From assembly GCF_900172235.1 (NCBI RefSeq), contig NZ_FWFQ01000025.1, positions 1-53,782 on the forward strand: a stretch of DNA of 53,782 bases. Direction: 5' to 3'. Under the pieces are notes generated by a model. The model ran no database searches and was not told where the DNA came from. It worked only from the letters and a program-made list of their open reading frames with translations. Of this stretch, positions 7,807 through 16,384 are shown piece by piece (the first letter of the stretch is position 1; each line of letters opens with the position of its first letter). Both the position numbers and the translations under genes were made by a program. Origin of the DNA: Pseudoruegeria aquimaris. Its GTDB lineage: Bacteria; Pseudomonadota; Alphaproteobacteria; Rhodobacterales; Rhodobacteraceae.

Positions 7807-8460
7807 TTACAGTGCGAAGTGCTCTTCCCGCTCGAACCCCGGCAGGACGGGCGCCCCGACGTTGGCGACGAAGTGCCAGGAGAGCCGTCCGCCGATCTTC
7901 GTGCCGACCTTCAGCGCTCCCACGGCCCCTTCCGCGAAGATGCAGCCGATGCGGCCGCCTTCCTTCAATTGATCGATCAAGCCTGCCGGCAGGGCCTCCA
8001 CGGCGCCTTGCAGGGTGATGACGTCATAGGGGCCGTGCTTGGGCGCCCCATGGGCCAGCTCGCGTTCGAGGATCACGGCGTTGTCGATCCCGGCATCCGA
8101 CAAGAGCCCCTGCCCTTCCTCGGCAAGGCCCTCGAGCGGCTCGACGGCCACGACGGCTTCAGCCAGCCGTGCGATGAGCGCGGCGGAATACCCCAGGCCA
8201 CAGCCGATATCGAGCACCAGTTCGGTCGGCTGGATATCGAGGGCATCCAGCATCTTGGCCAGCGTGCGCGGCTCCAGCATCACCCGGCCGGGGCCGATCG
8301 GCAGCGCCTGCTCCGCGTAGGCCGCCTCGCGCAGCGAGCCGGGCACGAACTGCTCCCGCGGCACCGTCAGCATGGCGTCGATGATGGGAAACTTCGTCAC
8401 GTCGGAGGGGCGGATCTGGGTGTCCACCATCAGCCTGCGTCTCTGCTCGAAATCCGGCAT
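7807..8460 (-). CDS. pcm: Protein-L-isoaspartate O-methyltransferase
   Basis: The 217-aa SAM-dependent methyltransferase repairs isoaspartyl residues in aged proteins. Motif I is LVLDIGCGLGYSAALIARL. The upstream active-site region has REQFVPGSLREAAYAEQALPIG, close to the family pattern R..FvP....ayad.plpig. The start at 8460 (MPDFEQRRRLMVDTQIR) matches alphaproteobacterial homologues; the frame continues upstream without homology. It is first in the apparent pcm-tolC-PopZ-like transcription unit. Confidence 0.9.
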   Translation of the reverse strand: MPDFEQRRRLMVDTQIRPSDVTKFPIIDAMLTVPREQFVPGSLREAAYAEQALPIGPGRVMLEPRTLAKMLDALDIQPTELVLDIGCGLGYSAALIARLAEAVVAVEPLEGLAEEGQGLLSDAGIDNAVILERELAHGAPKHGPYDVITLQGAVEALPAGLIDQLKEGGRIGCIFAEGAVGALKVGTKIGGRLSWHFVANVGAPVLPGFEREEHFAL

Positions 8461-8552
8461 GGGCAAAACTCTTGCGTGCGGTCTTGTAACTGGGTTGTTT
8501 TCTGACACATCGCAGGCAGGGGGGCAACTGCGCAGTTTCCTCCATTTCGGCG

Positions 8553-8580
8553 CTTGCACAGCCTCGGGAGGTCGTATATT
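8553..8580 (+). promoter_or_regulatory. Candidate promoter of tRNA-Cys
   Basis: CTTGCA (8553-8558), a 16-nt spacer and TATATT (8575-8580) precede the mature tRNA start by 17 nt. This is consistent with a sigma-70 promoter starting near 8587. Confidence 0.55.
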
Positions 8581-8597
8581 CACCGCCCTACCTCTTC

Positions 8598-8671
8598 GGC
8601 GAGTTGGCGGAGTGGTGACGCAGCGGATTGCAAATCCGTGTACACCGGTTCGATTCCGGTACTCGCCTCCA
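8598..8671 (+). tRNA. tRNA-Cys (anticodon GCA)
   Basis: A complete cloverleaf is visible. The acceptor stem GGCGAGT (8598-8604) pairs with ACTCGCC (8661-8667). The anticodon loop TTGCAAA reads GCA. The T-arm has CCGGTTCGATTCCGG. The discriminator base is T, as expected for cysteine tRNA, and CCA is encoded. A T-rich tail (CTCTTTTCCCCTT) follows. Confidence 0.97.
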
Positions 8672-8974
8672 TCCTCTTTTCCCCTTGGTCAGATTGCGGA
8701 AATCGCCCCCACGCGGGCAGCGTCATGCTGCGGGCCGCAAGCCGCGCGCCCCTGCCCTGCACCCGACGCCGCGATGGCCCACCGAGCCGGACTCGCCAAG
8801 AAACCGGGATCGACGATGTGTGCGTTGCGGCAACGCACGGGAACCCGATCACCGGTTTTCCGAACAAAATGCTTGTGGATGGCGAAATCGTGGTAGCCTG
8901 CCCGCCACGGCCAACGAGCAGGCCGGCATAATAACAAAACCTACTGAATTTCCATTGACAGGCACATTGACCCC
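8672..8974. other. 303-bp intergenic stretch between tRNA-Cys and sulfatase
   Basis: No convincing gene is seen. Short frames on both strands have no ribosome site or recognisable product. The last ~40 bp are AT-richer and contain two TTGAC motifs (around 8956 and 8968) just before the sulfatase start, a possible promoter region. Confidence 0.6.
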
Positions 8975-10327
8975 ATGAGCAACCGAGACAGCTGCAAGAA
9001 CGTCGTTCTGATCAGCCTGGACGACTCCGTCGCCTATTGGCGATACAAGACCGCATTCCGGGAAGAACTGATCACCCCCAACCTCGATCGCATCTGCGCC
9101 GAGTCCACCGTATTCGACTCCGCCTACTGCCAGGCCCCCCTGTGCGGGCCGTCGCGCACCAGCTTCATGACGGGAAAGACACCGCATCAGACCGGCGTCT
9201 TCATCAACCGCGACAGCAATTTCACGAAGGTTTCGCCCGAAGAGACCTGGTCCCACAGGCTCAAGCAGGCCGGTTTCTTCTGCTCCTCCGGCGGAAAAAT
9301 CCACCACAAATACGCGCCGCTGGCACGGCCCGTTCACCGGATTCTCTACTCCGACGGCCGCAAGAGCTTCCCCAACGACATGCAGTTCGTCGGCGACGTT
9401 GCACGCAGGAAATTCGGCGGGCATCGCGGTGGCTGGGGCACGACGGACCCGCAGGACGACAACACCTTCTACGACGCGCACTCGGCCAATTCCGCGATTT
9501 CCTTCTTCGAATCCTACGACGATGAAAGGCCCTTCTATCGCGAGATCGGCTTCTACGGGCCGCATGGGCCGCACTACACGCCCGCGCGTTTCAAGGAGAT
9601 GTATGACGTCGAAAATTTCCGCCAGCCCGAGAGCTGGAAGGACGGATTCGACCCCGATCCCTACGCCGACGCGCATCTGCAGAAAACGGAACAGTTGGAA
9701 CAGGGAGATCAGCGCTGGTGGCGCCAGTCCGTGCGCAACTACTTTTCCGCCCTCTCCCATGTCGATCACCACCTCGGGCGCGTTTGGGACGCACTCAAAT
9801 CCTCGCGTCACGCGGACAACACCCTCGTCGTAATCCTGTCCGATCACGGCTTCCACCTCGGAAACCGGGATCGTTTCACCAAGAAAACGCTCTGGGAACA
9901 GGTCGCCAACGTGCCGCTTGTGGTGCATCAGCCCGGCGTCACCAAAGGCACGACGATCTCCGATCCGGTGGCGCTTCTCGATGTCGGCCCGACGATCCTG
10001 GACTACACCGGCCTCGGGGGCATCGAGAACGGCATGGGCATGTCGCTTCGACCCCGGATCGAGGGTGCCGGACCGGCGGCCGACCGCGCGATCCCCACGT
10101 GCCACGGCGATGAGTTCTCGATCCGGAAGGGGAATTACCGGCTCATCCGGTATCAGGACGGAAGCACGCAGCTCTACGACGTGGAAGCGGACTACTGGCA
10201 GCAACGCAATCTCGGGGTCGGCCACCCGGCGCACGCTCCGATGCTGGAGGCGCTGGTGGCGTGCGCCGAAGCCTCGGGCTTCACCGGGCTCCGGACAGCC
10301 GCACGCCCCGCCCCGAAGGTGGCCTGA
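8975..10327 (+). CDS. Type I sulfatase (formylglycine-dependent)
   Basis: The 450-aa alkaline-phosphatase-fold sulfatase hydrolyses a sulfate ester. The modification motif C-x-P-S-R is at Cys57 (LCGPSRTSFMTGKTP). The metal-binding pair is LISLDDS, and the C-terminal metal/substrate signature SDHGFHLGN with KKTLWEQ matches iduronate-2-sulfatase-like and choline-sulfatase-like proteins. There is no signal peptide, so it probably works in the cytoplasm. It sits 29 bp from the convergent LacI gene and near a beta-mannosidase, so a sulfated sugar substrate is plausible but inferred. No sulfatase-maturation enzyme is in the window. Confidence 0.9.
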   Translation: MSNRDSCKNVVLISLDDSVAYWRYKTAFREELITPNLDRICAESTVFDSAYCQAPLCGPSRTSFMTGKTPHQTGVFINRDSNFTKVSPEETWSHRLKQAGFFCSSGGKIHHKYAPLARPVHRILYSDGRKSFPNDMQFVGDVARRKFGGHRGGWGTTDPQDDNTFYDAHSANSAISFFESYDDERPFYREIGFYGPHGPHYTPARFKEMYDVENFRQPESWKDGFDPDPYADAHLQKTEQLEQGDQRWWRQSVRNYFSALSHVDHHLGRVWDALKSSRHADNTLVVILSDHGFHLGNRDRFTKKTLWEQVANVPLVVHQPGVTKGTTISDPVALLDVGPTILDYTGLGGIENGMGMSLRPRIEGAGPAADRAIPTCHGDEFSIRKGNYRLIRYQDGSTQLYDVEADYWQQRNLGVGHPAHAPMLEALVACAEASGFTGLRTAARPAPKVA

Positions 10328-10331
10328 CTCC

Positions 10332-10351
10332 GGCGCGCGCTCCGGCGCGCC
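10332..10351. terminator. Hairpin between convergent sulfatase and lacI-type gene
   Basis: A perfect 7-bp stem GGCGCGC (10332-10338) / GCGCGCC (10345-10351) with a 6-nt loop is followed by TCGTTTC. It lies in the 29-bp gap between two converging genes, so a bidirectional terminator is likely. Confidence 0.5.
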
Positions 10352-10356
10352 TCGTT

Positions 10357-11340
10357 TCAGGGGCGATCCACGAAGCTCGGGCGCGGCGCTTCCGGGCGTT
10401 CGATCACCGTGACGGCGGCATCCGCGAGAAAGCGACCCGCGGCCTCGACGTCTTCGGTCAGGCTCATCACCGCGGGCTCGAAATCCCGCACCATGGGGTA
10501 GCTTTCCTTGGTGAAGAGATCCACGTCCCGCCCCGGAACCAGCCCGCGGCGGCGCAGTTGCCGCAGAACCGCCAGCGTATCGGAGGTGGAGCAGCAGACG
10601 ATGCCCTCGGGCGGATCGCCCTCCGCGAGGCGCTGCGCGAGCCGGGCACGGCCGGCCTCCGTATCGGTCTGGCCATGCACGCCTTCGAGAATGTCCAGCG
10701 TTCCGCCCGCCGGGGCGAGCGTTTCGCCGAGGCCGCCCAGCAGCGCGGCGGTGTAGGTCTGGCTGCGTGGCGGCGCGACGCAGAGGATCCGGCGCCGCCC
10801 CTTCTCAAGAAGCGCCCGCGCCGCGATCGCGCCGAAGGCCGCGTTGTCGAAATCGTAGCTGGCCACGGGCTCCGGCCAGGCGCAGCGGCCGTAGATGGCG
10901 AAGGGAAAGCCGGCATCCAGCATGTAGCGCACGCGCGCATCGCGCGTTTCGATCTGCTCGATGATGATGGCATCGGCCAGGCCGTTCTCCACCACGCGCT
11001 TCACCGCTTCCAGCGGATCGCCCTCTTTCTCGGAATAGGTCGTCACGATGAGGCTGTAGGCGGTGGGCCGCAGCTGGTTGGCAACCGAAGCGATCAGGCG
11101 GCCGGCGTGTTCGGAAACGCGATCGCCGATGCCCAGAACCAGCGCGATGGTGAAGGTCTTGCCCGTCTTCAGCCGCAGCCCGCCCCGGTTGGGCATATAG
11201 CCCACTTCCCGCGCGATCTGCTGCACTTTGCGGCGCGTGGACTCCGCGATGTCGGGCGCATCGCTCAGGGCTCGGCTCACCGTCGGAACGGCATACCCGC
11301 TGAGGGCGGCGATCGTTTTCAAGGTTGGCTTGGGTTTCAT
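10357..11340 (-). CDS. LacI-family transcriptional regulator
   Basis: The 327-aa protein has the LacI helix-turn-helix near residues 6-27 (LKTIAALSGYAVPTVSRAL) and the hinge segment VQQIAREVGYMPN. A periplasmic-binding-protein-like sugar domain (ALVLGIGDR..., NAAFGAIAARALLEKGRRRI) follows. It is divergent from the GH2 mannosidase, and the gap contains two closely similar operator-like sites. It most likely represses the mannosidase and itself until a sugar effector binds. The effector cannot be read from sequence. Confidence 0.92.
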   Translation of the reverse strand: MKPKPTLKTIAALSGYAVPTVSRALSDAPDIAESTRRKVQQIAREVGYMPNRGGLRLKTGKTFTIALVLGIGDRVSEHAGRLIASVANQLRPTAYSLIVTTYSEKEGDPLEAVKRVVENGLADAIIIEQIETRDARVRYMLDAGFPFAIYGRCAWPEPVASYDFDNAAFGAIAARALLEKGRRRILCVAPPRSQTYTAALLGGLGETLAPAGGTLDILEGVHGQTDTEAGRARLAQRLAEGDPPEGIVCCSTSDTLAVLRQLRRRGLVPGRDVDLFTKESYPMVRDFEPAVMSLTEDVEAAGRFLADAAVTVIERPEAPRPSFVDRP

Positions 11341-11368
11341 TGGCGCTCGATCCTGTGCTTCAGCCCTT

Positions 11369-11384
11369 TCTAAATCGTTTCAGT
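11369..11384. promoter_or_regulatory. LacI-type operator site 1
   Basis: TCTAAATCGTTTCAGT matches the perfect palindrome at 11401-11416 in 12 of 16 positions and keeps the central AAATCGTTT typical of LacI/GalR operators. It lies 28 bp upstream of the lacI-type start. Confidence 0.7.
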
Positions 11385-11400
11385 CGATGCTTGCAAATTA

Positions 11401-11416
11401 TCTAAATCGTTTTAGA
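11401..11416. promoter_or_regulatory. LacI-type operator site 2 (perfect palindrome)
   Basis: TCTAAATCGTTTTAGA has perfect arms TCTAAA/TTTAGA around TCGT. Its centre is 32 bp (about three helical turns) from site 1, so one tetramer or two dimers could bind the same DNA face. It lies 52 bp upstream of the preferred mannosidase start. Confidence 0.8.
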
Positions 11417-11468
11417 AGTCGTCATGCGGATTCTTTTCCGCCCCGACGGACAACGCATGGAGACCCCG

Positions 11469-13856
11469 ATGGCAACGATCACCCCTCTTTCCGGCCCCTG
11501 GTCCGTGACGGATTGCACCGGCAAGCACAGCCTCGAGATGGCCTTCCCCGGCGACATCACCAGCGCCCTCGCCGCGAAAGGCATGATCGCCGATCCCTAT
11601 TTCGGGCTAAACGAATATGCCGCGCGCTGGATCGCCGACCACGACTGGACGGCCACGCGGCGCTTCACCGTGGCCTCGCCCTGCCAGGTGCTCGTGCTGT
11701 CGCGGCTGGACACGGTGGCCACGGTTTCGGTGAACGGGAAAATCGTGCTGGAGGCCGCCAACGCCTTCCGCCGCTACCGCGTGCCGCTGGAGAACGTGCT
11801 GACGGAAGGCGAAAACGAGATCGCCATCACCTTCCACTCCCCCACCCGCGCCGCCAACGCGGCCCAGGCGGCCCAGCCCTATTTCGTGCCCTACACGCAG
11901 AACTACCCGGTGCCCAACGGCAACATGCTGCGCAAGCCGCAGTGCGATTTCGGCTGGGACTGGAACGCCGCGCTGATGCCCAGCGGCATTTACGGCGACC
12001 TGCACCTCGAAACGCAGGAAGACACCCGCATTTCCGATGTCCTCGTGCACCAGGCCCACCGCCCCGGCCACGTTCAGGTGCAGGTGAGCGCCCATTTCGA
12101 GGGCGAGCCCGGCCCGGCCCGGGCCCGGCTCTGCGGGCAGGAGGCACGGGGCGAGATCGACTCCGGCGTGGCCCGGTTCACCTTCGAGATCCCCGATCCC
12201 GCCCTCTGGTGGCCCGCCGGGCAAGGGGCGCAACCCCTGCATGATCTCGACATCACAATCGGCGGCGCCAAAGCCCGCCGCCGCATCGGCCTGCGCGAGA
12301 TCGAACTGGTGAGCGAACCCGATGCCGTGGGCCGTTGTTTCGGCTTCCGCGTGAACGGCCGCGACATCTTCGCCAAGGGGGCCAACTGGATCCCGCAGGA
12401 TGCGCTGCCGGGCAACGCGCGCCCCGAAGAGCTGCGGGGCCTGCTGCAATCCGCCGTCGATGCCAACATGAACATGATCAGGGTCTGGGGCGGCGGCTGG
12501 TACGAGAGCGACGCCTTCTACGATCTCTGCGATGAACTGGGCCTGATGGTCTGGCAGGACGCCATGTTCTCCTGCTCGCTCTACCCGGCGGACGAAGCCT
12601 TTCTCGCCGAAGTGGCCGAGGAAGTGAAAGACAACGCCCGCCGCCTGCAGCACCGCGCGAGCCTCGCTCTCTGGTGCGGCGACAACGAACTGATCGGCGC
12701 GCTCACCTGGTACGAGGAAAGCATCAAGGACCGTGACCGCTACCTCGTGGCCTACGACCGCCTCAACCACACCATTGAACGCGCGCTCAAGGCGGTGGAC
12801 CCGGAGGTGAACTGGTGGCCCTCCTCGCCCTCGCCGGGGCCGCTCTCTTTCGGTGACGCCTGGCACGACGACAGCTCGGGCGACATGCATTTCTGGTCCG
12901 TCTGGCACGAGGGGCGCAGCTTCGAGCACTACCGGGACGTGAAGCCGCGCTTCTGCTCGGAATTCGGCTTCCAGTCCTACCCGTCGATGGACGTCATCCG
13001 CCGTTTCGCGGATCCAGAGGATTTCAACATCGCCGCCCCGGTGATGGAGAGCCACCAGAAGAACGGGGGCGGCAACGCCCGCATCGCCGAAACGATGTTC
13101 CGCTACTTCCGCTTCCCGGTGGATTTCGAGAATTTCGTCTATCTCAGCCAGGTGCAGCAGGCGATGGCGATCCAGACGGCGGTGAGCTACTGGCGCAGCC
13201 TGCAGCCCCATTGCATGGGCACGCTGATCTGGCAACTCAACGACACCTGGCCCACCTGCTCGTGGGCCTCGCTCGATCACGGCGGCGGCTGGAAGCTGCT
13301 GCATCACGTGGCGCGGCGGTTCTTCGCCCCGGTGGCGGCCTCGGTGGTGCCGGAAGCCGGCGGTTTCGACATCCGGCTGGTGAGCGATCTGCCCGACGCC
13401 TGCGAGATCGCGCTCGACGTCTGGGCCTTCACGCCCGGCGGGGCACGTCGCCGCCTTGCGGCCGCCCGGCGCAACCTCGCCCCCGGCGCGGGCGAGAGCT
13501 GGGCCCGGATCCGCGACTTGGCCGAGGACGAAATGCTGCTTCTGACGTGGGAGGGACCGGACGACCTGAAGGGCAGCGACTGGTTCGCGCCGAAACCCTA
13601 CAAATCCTACGATCTGCAGCCGCCCCGGATCGACAAGGAGGTGTCGCAGGCCGGCACATCCTGGGAGATCGCCCTGAGCGCGCAGGCACCGGCCTTCTTC
13701 GTGGCGCTGGAGGCCGATCAGCCGGGCCGCTTCTCCGACAACGCGATCCTGCTGCTGCCCGGCGCGCCGCGGGTGCTCACCTTCACCCCCGCCAACCCCG
13801 CCGCGGGCGCGCCGCGCTTCACCTGCCGCGACCTGCATACCGCCACCTACGGCTGA
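11469..13856 (+). CDS. Glycoside hydrolase family 2 beta-mannosidase
   Basis: The protein is about 795 aa with the GH2 layout: N-terminal jelly-roll sugar-binding domain, immunoglobulin-like domain, TIM-barrel and C-terminal domains. Catalytic residues are visible as the acid/base Glu407 in LWCGDNELIG and the nucleophile Glu498 in SEFGFQSYPS, the beta-mannosidase pattern. CDFGWDWNAALMPSGIYGDL is also typical. It releases terminal beta-mannose, probably in the cytoplasm, as no signal peptide is seen. The start at 11469 is chosen for its GGAG ribosome site six bases upstream; in-frame ATGs at 11424 and 11457 would add 15 or 4 residues. Likely controlled by the divergent LacI protein. Confidence 0.92.
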   Translation: MATITPLSGPWSVTDCTGKHSLEMAFPGDITSALAAKGMIADPYFGLNEYAARWIADHDWTATRRFTVASPCQVLVLSRLDTVATVSVNGKIVLEAANAFRRYRVPLENVLTEGENEIAITFHSPTRAANAAQAAQPYFVPYTQNYPVPNGNMLRKPQCDFGWDWNAALMPSGIYGDLHLETQEDTRISDVLVHQAHRPGHVQVQVSAHFEGEPGPARARLCGQEARGEIDSGVARFTFEIPDPALWWPAGQGAQPLHDLDITIGGAKARRRIGLREIELVSEPDAVGRCFGFRVNGRDIFAKGANWIPQDALPGNARPEELRGLLQSAVDANMNMIRVWGGGWYESDAFYDLCDELGLMVWQDAMFSCSLYPADEAFLAEVAEEVKDNARRLQHRASLALWCGDNELIGALTWYEESIKDRDRYLVAYDRLNHTIERALKAVDPEVNWWPSSPSPGPLSFGDAWHDDSSGDMHFWSVWHEGRSFEHYRDVKPRFCSEFGFQSYPSMDVIRRFADPEDFNIAAPVMESHQKNGGGNARIAETMFRYFRFPVDFENFVYLSQVQQAMAIQTAVSYWRSLQPHCMGTLIWQLNDTWPTCSWASLDHGGGWKLLHHVARRFFAPVAASVVPEAGGFDIRLVSDLPDACEIALDVWAFTPGGARRRLAAARRNLAPGAGESWARIRDLAEDEMLLLTWEGPDDLKGSDWFAPKPYKSYDLQPPRIDKEVSQAGTSWEIALSAQAPAFFVALEADQPGRFSDNAILLLPGAPRVLTFTPANPAAGAPRFTCRDLHTATYG

Positions 13857-13971
13857 GCGCGGCAGCCTTCGGGGCCCACCGTGCCCTCCGTGCGTGCCCC
13901 CCTGACAAGCGCCGCGCCCCATGCTAGAGCGCAGGTCCGGCGCCGGCGCGGCGCATCTTGGGGACGGCGGC

Positions 13972-15336
13972 ATGTATATCGATCCGGCAAATCGTTACAC
14001 GAAATCCGAGCGTTGGCGGCTGCGGGGCACCTACCTGCTCTACCAGGTGCTCATCCATCTTTTCCTGCCGGTCTTTCTCATCGTCCTGTTGCTGCGCACC
14101 CGCAAGGAGCCGCTTTACGGGACCCGCTGGTGGAACCGCTTCGGCTTTCTCGGCCCGCGCACGCGGGGCCGCGTGTTCGTCTTCGCCGCCTCGCTGGGGG
14201 AAACACGCGCGGCCACGCCCGTGATCCACGCGCTGCTCGCGCGTGGGGAAGACATCCTCCTCACCCATTCCTCGGCGGCAGGCCTCGCCGAAGCGCGACG
14301 CGCCTTTCCAGAGGAAATCGCCACGGGGCGCATCGTTTCAGGCTACGTGCCCTTCGATCTCTTCTGGGCCCTCGCGCTGTTCTACAGCTGGCACCGGCCG
14401 CGGCTGGGGCTCGTGGTGGAAGCCGAGCTCTGGCCGGCCATGCTGATGCAGGCCTGGTGGGCGAAAATCCCCATGTTCCAGATCAACGGCAACTACACCG
14501 AGCGCGGTTTCCACCGCGATTCCAGCCGGTTCGGAGGCGTGCGCCTGCTGTTCTGGCGGCTCTACCAGGGCATTCTCACCAAGTCCCGCGAGCGGGCCGA
14601 TCGCTACCTCGCCGCCGGGATGCCGGCGGAGTCCGTCCAACTCGTAGGCGAGTTGAAGTTCGACCAGCGCCAGAAGGAAGATCAGATCGCGGCGGCCGCG
14701 AGCCTGCTGGCGGCCCATCCCACGGGCGGGCCCGTCTTCGGGATCGCCAGTTCGATCGAAGGCGAGGAAGAGGCGCTGTTTCGAGTGGTCGAGGCCCTGC
14801 GCGCCAAAGTTTCACCGCCGCCGCGCATCGTCTGGGTGCCGCGCAGCCCGCAGCGGTTTGCCGCGGTGTGCGACGCGCTCAACGCCCGCGGGATCCAGGC
14901 CGCCCCGCGCAGCACCCTGCTGGGAGCCGCGTTTGAACCGGAAGCGGGTTTCGACTGGCCCGAAGTTCTGGTCGGCGACAGCATCGGGGAAATGGATTTC
15001 TACTACAGCCTGTGCGATCTGGTCTTCGTCGGGGCGACGCTCCACCCTATGGGCGGGCACAACATCATCGAACCGCTGGCGCTGAACAAGCCGGTGGTGA
15101 CCGGCCCCTCGATCCACGGCATCCTCTACCCGGCACTGGAGGCAATCGAGGCGGGCGCCATGCGGAAGTATGAAAACGAAAAGGATCTGACCGAAGATCT
15201 GGTTTCGCTCTTCCGGAATGTTGAGAATCTGCAAGCCTTCACGGCCAAAACCGGGGGCTTCCATGCCCAGCACCGCGGCGCGGCCGCGCGCACGGTGGCG
15301 GTGCTTGCCCCCTGGCTGGAGGGCAAGGATGGCTGA
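13972..15336 (+). CDS. Kdo transferase (WaaA/KdtA-like)
   Basis: The 454-aa protein has an N-terminal membrane anchor (LLYQVLIHLFLPVFLIVLLL). The GT-B fold follows with the conserved GE of the acceptor domain (FAASLGETRAATPVI), EAELWP, and GGHNIIEPLAL near the donor site, all hallmarks of 3-deoxy-D-manno-octulosonate transferases. It would act at the inner membrane on lipid A or a related acceptor. It overlaps the next gene by 8 bp and heads the surface-sugar operon rather than sitting with lpxK, so it could be a dedicated paralogue acting on another ulosonic-acid glycan. The start at 13972 (MYIDP) is more natural than 13921. Confidence 0.85.
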   Translation: MYIDPANRYTKSERWRLRGTYLLYQVLIHLFLPVFLIVLLLRTRKEPLYGTRWWNRFGFLGPRTRGRVFVFAASLGETRAATPVIHALLARGEDILLTHSSAAGLAEARRAFPEEIATGRIVSGYVPFDLFWALALFYSWHRPRLGLVVEAELWPAMLMQAWWAKIPMFQINGNYTERGFHRDSSRFGGVRLLFWRLYQGILTKSRERADRYLAAGMPAESVQLVGELKFDQRQKEDQIAAAASLLAAHPTGGPVFGIASSIEGEEEALFRVVEALRAKVSPPPRIVWVPRSPQRFAAVCDALNARGIQAAPRSTLLGAAFEPEAGFDWPEVLVGDSIGEMDFYYSLCDLVFVGATLHPMGGHNIIEPLALNKPVVTGPSIHGILYPALEAIEAGAMRKYENEKDLTEDLVSLFRNVENLQAFTAKTGGFHAQHRGAAARTVAVLAPWLEGKDG

Positions 15337-16384
15337 TCCCTGCATCGCCCTGCGCTATGACGCCTGGCCCGAGATCGGCCTTGGCCACCTGCGCCGCGCC
15401 TACGCGCTCGCACAGGAATGCGCCGCGCGCGGCATCCCGGTGCGCCACGTCGTGCCCGAACGCAGCCGCGCCCTGCTGGAGCGCGACGGCATCCCGGCGG
15501 GCAGCATCCTCGATGCCGGCACCGACTGGCTGTCTCAAGCGCCCGACGTGACTCATGTGGTGACCGACATCAACTGGCACGGCAACGGGCTGGGCGCATC
15601 TAAGGAGGTCGCCCGGCTGGCAGCGGCGGGTGTGCCGGTTGCGATGATCGATTGCGTGCCGCCGGACGAATACGTCGATCAGCCGAGCCCGCCGGCGCTG
15701 ATCATCACGCCCTATCTGAATGCGCGCAGGCTGCGCGCCGCCCCGCCGAATGCCGCGCATTGGGAAGCCGGCGCGCGCTACACGATCCTGTCCCCGGACT
15801 ACGCGGAGCTGCGCGGCCGGGCGCTGCCGAAAACCGAGCGCATCCTCGTCTCCTGCGGCGGATCGGACCCGGACGGCTTCTCCCTTGCCACGGTGGATGC
15901 GCTTCTCGGCTCCGGCCTGCCGCTGGACGTCGTCGTCGGGCCGCTGTTCGCGGAGGGCATCCGGGCCGGCCTCGCTGACCGCGCCGCGCAGCACTCCCGG
16001 ATCCGCCTTCATGACGCGCCGGCCACCCTCGCCCCGCTGATCGCGCAGGCCGGGCTGATCGTGGGCCGCGTGGGCCTGATCCGATACGAGGCCGCCTGCC
16101 TCGGCACCTACGGCATCTACCTCGCCGCCGGCCCCGCCTACGCGGATTACTTCGAACAGTTCACCGCGCGCGGATTCGCCGAGATCTACCAGGACGGGCG
16201 CAACGGCGGCCGCGCCGCCTACCTCGCCCGCCTCCCGGCGCTCGCCTCTCCGGAAACCCGCGCGCCGCTGCTTCGGCGGAACACGGCCGCCATGGCCGCC
16301 GTGGATGGCACCGGCGCCGCCAATGTGATTGATATGGTCCTGACCCTCACCCAGGACGCCCCAACCCAACGAGGCCCCCAATGA
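15329..16384 (+). CDS. PseG-like UDP-sugar hydrolase / GT-B protein
   Basis: The 351-aa protein has an N-terminal RYDAWPEIGLGHLRRAYALA, the G-x-G-H-x2-R signature of PseG (UDP-2,4-diacetamido-2,4,6-trideoxy-altropyranose hydrolase). Two Rossmann-like halves and a VGRVGLIRYEAACLGT donor-site segment follow. PseG releases the 6-deoxy-AltdiNAc sugar from UDP for PseI. The next gene is a PseI-type synthase with a 4-bp overlap, which supports this role. A glycosyltransferase of related fold remains possible. The start at 15329 overlaps the previous stop. Confidence 0.72.
   Translation: MADPCIALRYDAWPEIGLGHLRRAYALAQECAARGIPVRHVVPERSRALLERDGIPAGSILDAGTDWLSQAPDVTHVVTDINWHGNGLGASKEVARLAAAGVPVAMIDCVPPDEYVDQPSPPALIITPYLNARRLRAAPPNAAHWEAGARYTILSPDYAELRGRALPKTERILVSCGGSDPDGFSLATVDALLGSGLPLDVVVGPLFAEGIRAGLADRAAQHSRIRLHDAPATLAPLIAQAGLIVGRVGLIRYEAACLGTYGIYLAAGPAYADYFEQFTARGFAEIYQDGRNGGRAAYLARLPALASPETRAPLLRRNTAAMAAVDGTGAANVIDMVLTLTQDAPTQRGPQ

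Noticed and set aside
8580-8867. Minus-strand frame ending in a MEASTGIEPVYTDLQSAASP-like peptide
   Set aside because: This peptide is the well-known false translation of the antisense of tRNA-Cys.
11607-13973. 788-codon minus-strand frame opposite the mannosidase
   Set aside because: Antisense shadow of a well-supported GH2 enzyme with low-complexity composition.
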